The notes below the pieces were generated by a model. The model did not search any database, was not told where the DNA came from, and saw only the letters and a list, made by a program, of their open reading frames with translations. DNA of 64,000 nt from NCBI RefSeq assembly GCF_001625215.2, contig NC_030384.2:26524527-26588526 (forward strand), written 5' to 3'. The translations under genes and the position numbers were made by a program. Within the stretch, counting starts at the first letter, position 1. Every line of letters begins with the position of its first letter. This DNA comes from Daucus carota subsp. sativus (Eukaryota; Streptophyta; Magnoliopsida; Apiales; Apiaceae). Positions 34,206 through 45,500 of this stretch are shown piece by piece.

Positions 34206-36334
34206 TATCACCCAAAACACGAAGTATCATCTCATCTGGTTCGCCTTCAAGAAGGGATATATAGGCCTCATCGTACAAATCAAGTTTCGTATCTGAACTT
34301 TTAGCTTTGTCGTATAAAGCCTTGCTCACAGATGGATCAGTCACTACATCAGCTTTCACATTTAGGATGAATAACTGAAGTGAGATCTGAAAAAGATATG
34401 ACTCTGTCAGAAACTTATTAGTGCTGTATTCGGTTTGCATCTACAACATCTCACACTAGATTTAAGTCCTGACTTTCCTGGTATATAAAAAAGCTTGACA
34501 ACCAGCATAGGCTACATATTATCCCAAGGTTCATATATTGTTACGGAAACTGTAAAATGCTAACATGTAACTAAACTCTGACTGATTCGACACCATAATG
34601 CTAGTAGTTTACTAGATTGCTGTAATAATAGAGAAATCCACAAGTATATTTGCATAATCAACCGTTACATATTCTATTTACAAGGCAAGGTATAGTAAAA
34701 ATTACATTAACAGGATATATAACCAAAAAATTGTCTTATATAAGACGTAGTTGACAAAAAAGCAGTAGGCCTAATAAAAAGAGCTCAAAATTTTAAGTAA
34801 TGCCCAGGTCACAAAATACAAGAATAGCACCAGCCCATGAATATAGTTGCTTCAAGTGTACTTTGAGGGCCACTGCTCCACCCATAGATTGCCGGAGTAA
34901 AAAGCTTGGAAGAGTGTGAAACTCAGGGTTTTTTACAACCAGAAAGATCATCCAATTAATTCTACTCAAAAATTTAAAAAAATTATCAGGCATATTGCAC
35001 AGATTGCACGTGCAAATGACCTTGCAATTTCAAACAATCAGAATACTAACAGAAAAGGGGAATAAATATGATCGTTGAAGTAGCTATTCGTATAAAAGAT
35101 ATGCTATTTCGTATCATCTGCTAAACAGACATACTCTTCATCTTACAAAGAGAAATGCTAACTGCATATAACCAAGAACATTAAGCTAGTTTGCGAAGAG
35201 CACAAACAACAGCTTACCAGGGGAGGGGAATAACTGAAAGAGATAAAATCAATTTAAGCTCCGGATATGGTTACAGATTGATAAAATGAATTTTGAAAGT
35301 ATACATAGCTGCAATGTGTAATGATTATACAAGAAAATAAATAAGGTGACCAGTACCTCTAACTTTTGGGTAATGCTCAGCAACATCATCAACTAGCTTG
35401 TGGAAACTTGGTATATAACCATGAAGACCTTCTGAAAGACCAAATCCTGCATGATCCATGGCAAAAACTCCGTACCCAGAGGAAGCCAACTTCGAAGCAA
35501 TCCCTATGAGCAATATGTTATAGAAGTAAGTATCTTTAATTCCAACTTACAATCTTTCAATTAGAGTAATTTTTATAATAGTGAGCTACATGCCTTCAAC
35601 AAAAAAAGTACAAGTGTCCCCAAAACCATGGCAAAAACAAATCAATGCTATGAGAGGACTTGTCCCCGGAAGCCAGCTTTTAGAGAAAATCTCCAAGCCT
35701 CTGGAGTTCAACTCATATGACTGGTTATGAAAGAATCTCACACATTAATTTGGTATAAATAAGTTTGTTTAACATACATCAAGGCAATAGCAAATTTTTG
35801 CCAACATGAATAACAATAAGCCAAGGAAACTAATAGATAATATTTTAACGCTTTTAATTTTATTTTAAAACATGACAAAATAATTAGTGTGGTAGAATAT
35901 ATCTTTGCAGTTGAGATGGTTTCTTACCAAGAATTATGAATATGCTTGGACGTTTGAAACTAAGGTTTAGGCACCAATAAGAACAAGAAACCATACATAT
36001 TATAATTAAGTCCTTTATACCTCTTTCATCTTTACACCTTCACAAGGAATCTGCAACAAAAATGGAAGAAGACCATGTTATGCCAATAGTTGGTGCATTT
36101 TTAAACTTGGAAAAAGAAACAACAAAAGAGAGCCTTGGTAAACTCCCAAAATTGAGCATATTGTATGAACTTCAATTTTAAGTAATTAAGTAATGCAGAA
36201 AAAGAACACGCTCAAAGATCAAAGAGAATCACAGTAGAAAAATTAAGCTAATATATGTGATGAATACTATTTAGCAATTATCAGAGTGACAACTAAAGCT
36301 CTGTCCAAACATAACATAAGATTCAACACATGTT

Positions 36335-36574
36335 TAGGGATGTTCGCAGTGCGGGCGGTGTGATTTTTTCCTAAAACCGCGAACCAACCCGCGCATGCGG
36401 TTTGAGAAGATTTATAAACCGCAACCGCACCTCGTAATATAATAATCGCGTAAACCAAACCACAAAATTGCGGTGCGGTTCATGCGGTTTGTGTGGTTTA
36501 TACATTCAAAAAATTTATACTTTGAATGACAATATAAATATAATTTTGAAGTATGTGTATTTATAAATAATTTT

Positions 36575-36627
<53 letters not shown>

Positions 36628-37112
36628 CAAATTTAGAGTTATGATACTCATTAAAAGAAATATAAACTAAAATATAAGTATCATGATTAAGAAGATGAAA
36701 TTATTTCAAAAGTAACAAATTAGTTTATAGAAAATAGATATAATTATAATATTTAATTATTCATATTAAAACTAACCTTAATTGATATTGTAAAATTATT
36801 AAAATTTAGTTGAGTAACTTGAACATATATATACACAAACACATAGGAGATAACATCATAATAAATAATTTATTGTATATTATAAATATTTGTAATTATA
36901 TGTAGCATATTTTTTATATATTAAAAAATAGTGATGCGGTGCAGTTTGAACCGTGTTTGTATAATCTCGAACCGCAACCCGCACCTTATCCCGCGGTTTG
37001 TTAAAATTTCAATCCGCAATCGCACCACGAAAAATAAAAACCCCATTTTGCGGTGTGGTGCGAAGCGATGCGGACGGTTTATGCGATTCGTGCGGTTTGA
37101 TGAACACCCCTA
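36335..37112. mobile_element. hAT-like non-autonomous element with a TA microsatellite
   Basis: The ends TAGGGATGTTCGCAGTGCGG and the complement of TAGGGGTGTTCATCAAACCG are hAT-like. Both sides are rich in repeated (A)CCGCA / TGCGGT motifs in opposite orientation. The flanks CACATGTT and ACAATGTT share only the last five bases, so the 8-bp duplication is decayed. A run of about 23 TA units sits at 36579-36624. Confidence 0.7.
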
Positions 37113-37499
37113 ACAATGTTGTAACCTAGAAGAAAACTGAATTCTATGTGAGATCAGCTGAGCTGTGTAAATAAAAAGAGACACAGGATACAAGTCAAAT
37201 AGTTCAGAACAGGCATGCTTGTAAAGTAGCTCATATACATTTAAAGCTGCTACAGGGTTGTTAGAAAAATTGTTTAAACTGCCAAATATTCAATATATTT
37301 AGAGAAACATAAAATTTATTTAGGAAAACATAGAATATTCAATATATTTAGAAAAAAATAAAAACATAATTAAATTTATATAATTTAACCAAATATTCAA
37401 TATATTTAGAAAATGTGTGTCAAAATTAATTTATGAAAAGACGGGAGTGTATCATATGAGTATTATATAACAATCTGCGCTTTTTAGAAATAAATAATT

Positions 37500-37760
37500 T
37501 TTATGAATTTCGTCCTTGCCCCCCTTACAGGGATTTTGTCCTCGAAATCACAGAAAGAAGGTGGATTGCATTTATCTAATCCATAGAATACATATACTCA
37601 CATGCAAACCATTTATCTTATCAGAATCACACACAATACTCAATTATAGCCAACAATAATATCTAGACAAATTAGGTCTATAATAATCATAACTTGAGTT
37701 TTAAAAACACGAGATATTACATTCTACCTCCTTATAAGGATTCCGTCCTCGAATTCTTGA
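37500..37760 (-). mobile_element. Ty3/gypsy-type LTR retrotransposon remnants
   Basis: Read on the minus strand, two segments carry the motif seen at the 3' end of many plant Ty3/gypsy polyproteins, followed by a polypurine tract: TTTCGAGGACAAAATCCCTG with AAGGGGGG (about 37505-37555), and ATTCGAGGACGGAATCCTTA with AAGGAGG, then TGTAATATCTCGTG as a possible LTR start (about 37710-37760). No protein domain beyond this is visible. Confidence 0.45.
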
Positions 37761-38339
37761 AGAGATCTAAAACGTACTATTCATAAGATTGTACTACACG
37801 CTTTGTAATATTGTATCATCCTCCACCTTGATGGACCTTGGCTTACCTTCAACTTTTAAAGAAACACGAATGTCAAAACTTTCCTAAATACATAATTTAT
37901 TTCTCCGAATCAATCTTTAAGAATTTAAAATGGAACAAGATGTTTTCAAAATAGGTCACATTTAAATAAAAGAGTGATTGAGAGATCAATATAATCAAAC
38001 GAACTTAGTGTTGCGTGTCCATATTAGACACTACTAAAGGTTATTAACCTTCTTGTAATCATTTTAAGTTTGACGGGAAAGCGAAACGAATAAGGAGAGT
38101 TTTTTCTTGACGTGCTACCGATCGCCGCGGCAACAAGGGAAAAACGAACCACAAGGGAACAACGAACCATCGACTGACTACACCGTCGAAGACGTTTATA
38201 TTACAGTATGGAGGGCTCTAAGCTCAAGACTCGGCACTTAGTTCGAGGCGTACATGTCTTCATACGCAATTCCTCGATGCCAATCTCGCACACACACAAG
38301 TGATGGCGTCTCATCCAAATCCTATCACACGTACAATAC

Positions 38340-39157
38340 CAAAACTTTCACTTGGGTTACCAGCCCAAAAAAACTTTCAGTCAAACACCTGTACAATAAA
38401 AATATTTCGAAGAGGTTCCTTCCGTTAGTCCCCCGTTAAATTGACTAACGGCAGATGACATGACGACCCATTAGCTCTGATTGCCCGATTTAAACACCCG
38501 ATTTCAGTCCTCCTTTCCTTTATACATACGAGCTCAATTAGGGTTCTTGATTTCTCTCTTCGCATACCCTAAATTTGAGATGAATAACATGATTGTACAA
38601 CTTTTTCTTCGAGTAACCTTATGGTTCGAGCACGAAAATACCTGCAAAACACATAAATTGCGACTTCGACTATGACTATGCTGGTGTGAGATGCAAGTGT
38701 GATTTACCAGCACTTTGTCAAGAAACTTGAAAGGAAGGTACACTTGATCCGGACAGCTTGGAATAAAGCAGCAGCTGCAAACTTAAAGAAAAAGGAGACC
38801 GGAGGTTGCACCTCGAAGAAGATGGTGTTAATCTTTTTTGTTGTAGTTTGTGTTGAAATTTTTTCTTGACCGGTAACCTTAGTGAAAATTTTGATATTGT
38901 ACGGTAACGAAAATGCTCATTAGTCTCTTTTTAATCTGCGTTTTTGATTTTGGTCGGGTTCTGGGTTTTTGATTTGGGTCGGATTAACGGCACTCCGTTA
39001 AAGTCAAAGACGATTTAACGGATGTGAAAATTATTTTAATTTTAAAAATGCAATTGACATATTTTTATTGTACAATAATGTTAATGAAAATTTTTTTGAC
39101 TAATAACCCAAGTTAAAGTTTTTTTTATCATGCGGTAACGAAAATGCTCATTAACCC
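38340..39157. mobile_element. Mutator-like element carrying a GRF zinc-finger fragment
   Basis: The left side (AAAACTTTCACTTGGGTTAC ... TGTACAATAAAAATATTTC, 38343-38410) pairs with the right side at about 39045-39125 (ATATTTTTATTGTACAATAA ... TAACCCAAGTTAAAGTTTTT) as a long inverted repeat. The right terminal sequence occurs twice as a direct repeat (about 38866-38925 and 39100-39157, both ending CGGTAACGAAAATGCTCATTA). Inside, on the plus strand near 38690-38750, is CKCDLPALCQET, a stop, then KEGTLDP, which matches the GRF fragment at 7480-8065. Exact ends and target duplication were not fixed. Confidence 0.55.
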
Positions 39158-39513
39158 GAAACCCTTTTTTCCTTGAACAAAATCGATGAATACATGACAG
39201 CAAGAGGGCGAGAGTGGTGCTGAAAAATAAACTCGGTCAGACTTGACATTGACGCCAGTAGAATGAAAATAGCTGCAGCTTGATTATTCTCCATATCTGT
39301 CGCTCTATCATATTCATACATCCATACACACATACATGCATATCCACTCAAATCATTATTGCACTACGCTACTTTATTATATTATTGCTCACTACATTTC
39401 ACATTACTCGCTCATTCCCTGCTGTCAATTGTCCCTTCTTCACCAAACCCCAATATATACATATCGATATTATCGCCGGAAATTCAGCCGACTTAATCGG
39501 AGGAGAAGATTTC

Positions 39514-42500
39514 ATGGAGGTCCGTAACGACAGAGACGATCACCACCCTCGCCATCACCAATCTCCCACTCCGTCCAAGCAAGGCAAAGCTCCGATTAAT
39601 TCGGTCGACACCAATTCCGTTACTCAGAGGTCTTTCTTATATACATATATGTATATATATTGCCCTAATTTTCATGTTTTTAATTGTGTTATTTGATTTT
39701 GTGATTTTGTAGGTTACAAAAGGAGCTCATGTCTCTTATGGTATGTATGTATAATTAATTGTATGATTGATTGTAATATGTGATTAATTTATTTTGAGAT
39801 AATATGTTTTCGTTTCGATTTTTTTGAGAGTGTTTTCTGAGTAGTTCTATGTTGTATTTCGCAAAAAATATGAATAAAGTGTGATTATACTGTGTTTGAT
39901 ATGTGATTTTATAGGTTTCAGTTGTGTTTTTGGGCATAAGGGAATGGTTTCTGCTGGTATAATAGGCTAAACTACAGCAGAAAAGTAACTCAACCATGTT
40001 TGGGTTTGGTCTCTAAATTGATTTTGGTTTTTTAGGTAGTTTTTGTATTGAGTTCGAGAAAGATTAAGACCGGTTCTACTAAATGACACATATTATTTCA
40101 AACAATCTTAAAATTTGGATGACATTCTGGCAATTTTCTGATACCTGATTTTGCTGAAGATGGAGCGTCTCAGCCTCAATGGTCAAATTAAAAATTGGTG
40201 TGTACAAGCAGTATTAATTGGGTACTATGAATTGTGCCTTGTAAGTCGTAGCCTACGAATGCGGACATGATTGATGCTACAGCCTCTATTCAACTCAGAG
40301 TAATTTATGTTCGGGTTGTTCAGCCAACCAGTTGCTAGGGGCTGGAACAAATTTATGGGTATCATATCAGACATTGAACTTGGGGGAACTGAATGCATTC
40401 TTATATATTACATAAAGTTAAAAAGAGTAATTTTTGATATAAAAAACTAGGCCATCGAATATGTTCATAATTAAGATGATGCAGAATTCAAAAACTATTC
40501 CACTTAAAAAGATGAGGTTAAGTTTGGTACATGTATATAATAACTGAACAAACTTTAAGGAGTGGTTAACTCGAAGTGGTTCAAGATGACCCGGGTTTAT
40601 TCTTCTAGGATTGTGGAAACTGGAAAGGCCTGTATACAATGAGAATATGTGGTTAACAGAGCTTTGCTTCAGTACGAACCCTCATCTTTTCAGGTGCAAC
40701 TGTTCTAAGTCTTGTCTTATTCACTTCGCAATGGATTTCTGTTTCTTAATGTGCGTGGAAGAGAAAAATGTGTGTTCTTCATAGACTACAATCGGAGATC
40801 GGGTAGTCCTGCTGATTATAAAAGTTAGATTAAGTATTAGGCTCAATAGAAAGATCACCTGTGTGTGTTGGAATCTGGGACGTGATCATGAAACAATGCT
40901 AGTGCAATAAGCTATTTCTAGCACTTTTTGAAGGTTGACTGATCCTATAACAACTGGATTAGATGTATTTGTTACCTGAAACCCTTCGGACAATTAACCG
41001 ATCCCCCTTAAGAACAAAAAAATGCCGAGGAAACGGTTTCTAATCAGACCACATCTTTACCACCTCTTTTGGTCATGGAATAGATGAAATAATTAAGAAA
41101 TGGATGTTGCTTTAATGAATGTGGTTTATAAGCACTTGGCAGTTGATCCCTTAGGTTTGATAAGCGGCTGTTGAGTGAGTGGTTAGTAAGGGTAGAATTG
41201 ATTTGGAGAGAATGGTGAATGATTACCGTTACTTGGATTAAATAGATGTCAATTTAACTTTCATATGGACTGTTTTTAAAATTCATAAACAAAAGTCTAA
41301 ATTTGGGATGAGGTGTGCCTCAAATTTACAGCTTAATGTTTACTTGGTTTATTTTTCCTTAATGGCTTGTAAGCTAAAGCAAACTGTAAAAGAGGGAGTG
41401 AAATTAAGTTCGATAAACGTGTGAAGACTGAAATTTATTTGGAGGTCCCTGCATCAAATCTTGTTTTGTATTGTTTCTAAGTTTTAATTTACTTCCTATG
41501 TTGAAGATTATATTTTATGTATGTACTTGATAAATTTAGAAGTTAAAATTATAGCTTTAGTGAAAGCAACATTGTAATAAAATAATCCCTAATTCTTACA
41601 TGATGCAACCTTGTTCTCATAAGTTATCAGTTTTATTGTTGTCCTTGTACTAATATCTATTTTGTGATTGCCTTTTCTCTAAAAGTTTAGTGTTGGAAGC
41701 TGATGACTTCTTTTGTCATATATACAGATGAGCAGTGATGCCGGAGTATCTGCCTTCCCTGAAGGGGAGAGCATCTTTACTTGGATCGGTACCATTGAAG
41801 GTGGTAGAGGAACTATGTATGAGGGTTTATCTTACAAGCTTTCTTTGCGATTTCCCCTTGATTATCCTTTCAAGCCTCCCCAAGTGAAGTTTGAGACAAT
41901 GTGCTTCCATCCAAATGTTGACCAGTATGGGAATATTTGCCTTGACATTCTTCAGGTATTAATGATCTTGGTTGTCAGTTGTCTAGTAGTGCAAGTGTGT
42001 ACTTGAGAAGTCTTAGAATTGTTTTTCTTTAGAATACAAATTTGGTGACCATATTTTCAGTTTGCATTAATTTTATCATACTTTACCCTCTATAATACTT
42101 AGCGTCCCCCTGGGTATTATATTTCCAATAGAGATGAAGTAAAAAGTGACTGAAATTTAGTCTATGGCATACTCGAGCAGATATAAACTAAAAATAAAGC
42201 ACATAGGCCATATCCTGGTGATAGCTAATTTTATGAAACAAACATAACCTTAGGCTATATTTGTTTCAAGGACTCATAACCCTAGAAAATTAATTTATTC
42301 TGTATTTCTATTGTGGTTCATCCTTGCGTTATCCCATGCACAAAACTTTAGTTAATATTGTGGTTTGTTTTATGGGATTATAATACCTATTCAGATGGCG
42401 AGATTTAACAATCCTCAAAATGAAGGAGATCATCAAAACTTGCTCATAAGATTATTTAAAGGATTTTACTCAAAAAAAAGATTATTTAAAGGAATTAAGT

Positions 42501-45500
42501 TTTAACAAATCAAGTACAAATAATGTATAGTGAAGGGAATATAGTTGTTGTAAACAAATATGGCTTTGGGAGGTGGGGTGGGGTGGGGTGGGGGGGATGA
42601 TGTCTTCAGGTTGTAAATAACTTTCTCGAACTAATTTTTTGAGAGGGGCGAGCCTTTAGTTCTTGTACTAACAAAAAGGATAGAAGTAAGCGGCAAGTTT
42701 CCCTTTGTGAGGAAACCATAATAGATAAAACAGCTATGTTATATAAGCTTTTCAAAAGATTTACTTTTAGTATATATCTTGGCAACATGGGGAACTGCAA
42801 AATCAATGGTAGTCAGTGATAACTTGTCACTAAATCCATAACTGTCTCATTCAAGTTCTAATAGGTAAATATAGATCATATTACAAATAAATAAAGAGTA
42901 AAAGACAAAATGGTGGTTGTAATTTTCCAAATTTTACAAAATATTGGCTGGACTTTAAAAATTACAGAATGGTGGCTGGAATTTACTTCCGTCTTTTAAT
43001 AAGGTGGCGGCCATTAAATAATCGTTAACGCACCTAACGGAACCAGAAATAAAAGGAATTTTAAATAAAAATTTACTATCATGAGCCGTGAAATTACCGT
43101 AGTACCCCTTGACATTCTCCTTTCTCCTTCCCCTTTCCTCTTTCCGTCGGCTAGACGGTCAAGCGGCGGCGGCACCGTCCCTGCCCCTCTTCTCCCTCCG
43201 ACCTCTGTCCAGCTCTCTCTCTCTCTACCTCCTGCTTCCCCCTCCCTCATCTGAAGCATAATGGTGCAACAAAGAGATGAGTTGTTTGAGTCTGAGCTTG
43301 AGCTTTCCTCTTTCGATCGTGACCACAAACTTACATATAACAATTATCAGACGACTCATGTTTCATTACCAGTGGAGCTCAATCTCGTGCCTTCTGTAGC
43401 CTCTAATCTTCTCTCCGAAAACAAAACTCAAAAATCTCACTCATCAGACGCTTTCACATGTTTTCCCCTCTTCTGCACATACAAACTCAAATCCAAACCT
43501 TTGTGTTCATCTTCCTCTCCTCTCCAGATTCTCCCCTCTGTCTCTCCCCCGCTTCTCCCCCGTCCTCAGCCGTCACCGACGGTTATGCCGCGGCGGCTCC
43601 CAGCCTCCGTTGCCAACAATCAAGCGCCTGAATACTCCCCTCCATACTCTAACTCAAACCTCAAATCAATTTCACGACCAATCAAACAGACATTAAAACC
43701 CCCAATCTGTAGTTTTTGGAGGTGGTGTGAAATTTGAGTAAAAACCCGTTTTTACCCTTCTATTTTTTATTTTTTCTTGGACTTAACGGTCTAAATTAAC
43801 GGACCTTGACGGCAGCCACCTTATTAAAAGACGGATGTAAAGTCCAGCAACCAATCTGTAGTTTTTGAACTCCAGCCAACATTTTGAAAAACTACGGCCA
43901 CTATTTTGTCGTTTACTCATAAATAAATCAAGCAAAAAAGCAAACATACTTTCATATAATAAATACAATGAAATTTAATTTAATTACATACAAAATCAAC
44001 AAGAGGTGATTATACTACGTTTTGTACCACATCATTGTTAGACTTGGGAACAAGATTACTTTTGTTGGATATAATTGCAATACAACTTATAATGGATGAT
44101 TGATGAGGAGTTAAGGTACCAATCAAGTAATATATCATCCTTGTATTATATCTTATCTTGTCAGCTCAAAGACTGCATAAAAACAATAATCAACCATCGA
44201 GTGTGGAACACACACTCCCTTTAAGAGGATGCTAACATTTTTATATTTTTGTTTGCAGGACAAGTGGTCGTCAGCTTATGATTGCCGGACCATTCTTTTG
44301 TCCATTCAAAGTCTATTAGGAGGTTTGTGAGATGAATACAAGAATTTACGAAACCTTTTGAGCGAGCTCTCCTAAAATTTTGTTATTATATCTTGCAGAG
44401 CCCAATATTGATAGCCCTCTCAACAGCTCTGCTGCCGCACTTTGGAACAATCAAGAAGGTATGCCAATTTGTATTATAGCTGTGACAAAAGCACATTGAC
44501 TTAAGAATCTAGATTGACCTTATAAGTAAATGACATTTTGGTTTTCACGTGTACTTTTATGTTACATATATTCATTATATACATTTTAAAATTTCACAAT
44601 CCTCGTTGCCATCTTTAAATAAAATGCATATTTTGAAATCTTTGATGTAATGAGTATAGTCCTGCTAACTTAGTTTGTAGTCGCTGCTAGCATTTGTAGC
44701 ATGTTCATTGGGATAGACCAGTCTTATTTATATTGTCGGTTCTGGAGAAACATCTCTTCTCCTTGAAGGGCTCTATAATTATATTAGAAGTGTTTGAGCA
44801 TAGTTAAGCGAGCCAGAACTGAATATATGTAGTTGTTGATTTTGTACTAGAACTGAATATATGTAGTTGTTGATTTTTTTGTATTCACTCACATATGTAC
44901 CTTTCATTGAGCTGCATAAATAACAATAGTATGCCATTTTGGCTAGCCAGATAATATGTCTACTTCAGTCTAGGACCTAGAAATCAGGGATTCTTCACTC
45001 ACCCGCCGCACCGCAGCGCACTAGATTCTCGGGAATTCTTGTTAAATAATAATTATGTAATCAGTTGATTACTTAATCACTTAACTACTTTATAATGCAA
45101 CGATTGTGTTATCAAATAGTTTTTATGTAAATCATTAGGGATAAGGAACTTATTTACTTGATTGTTTGGTTTAATTATAAAAGTGACTCCTGAAATACAT
45201 GCATCTTATATACTTTTAATATATAAATATATGCCGAATCCCCATATTTCTAAATTTCCGGACTTCCCGTATCCCCGTACCGCACAATCCTGCACTCGCA
45301 CGCGCACTCATGCTTCCTAGACTTAGTCCACTGAGCTATTTGTAGCGTATTCACCCCTCCCCCCACATACATAATTTGTTATGCTACAAATAGCTCTGAA
45401 TATAAATAATAATAAAAAAAACAAAACCGTTCTGGAAATAGCATTTTCCTACTTCTGGAAGTTGCACTATTCCAAAATGCTAAAGTTTTTCTTCAAATTC

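Larger units (their letters stand above)
33577..36050 (-). pseudogene. Monoglyceride-lipase/caffeoylshikimate-esterase-like hydrolase, broken
   Basis: Exons read on the minus strand: 36050-36021 (GVKMKE), 35720-35594 (SYELNSRGLEIFSKSWLPGT, then FCHGFGDTCTFFVE), 35503-35357 (GIASKLASSGYGVFAMDHAG, GLHGYIPSFHKLVDD), about 34934-34819 (NPEFHTLPSFLLRQSMGGAV), 34386-34206, and the tail 33649-33577 (LWLDDHT to TGA). These follow plant MAGL proteins closely. Damage: the nucleophile motif is RQSMGG instead of GQSMGG; the catalytic His of AYHSLLEGEP is Ile; the exon between GAILV and the last one is missing; the acceptor before NPEF has lost its AG; and a 556-bp MITE splits the last coding exon. The first exon with the start was not found. 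One intron appears to begin with GC (35593-35592). It cannot make an active hydrolase. Confidence 0.85.

Noticed and set aside
43261-43737. 158-residue open frame in UBC intron 3
   Set aside because: It lies within a Mutator-like element, is low-complexity Ser/Pro-rich and is not recognisable; kept only as possible captured sequence.
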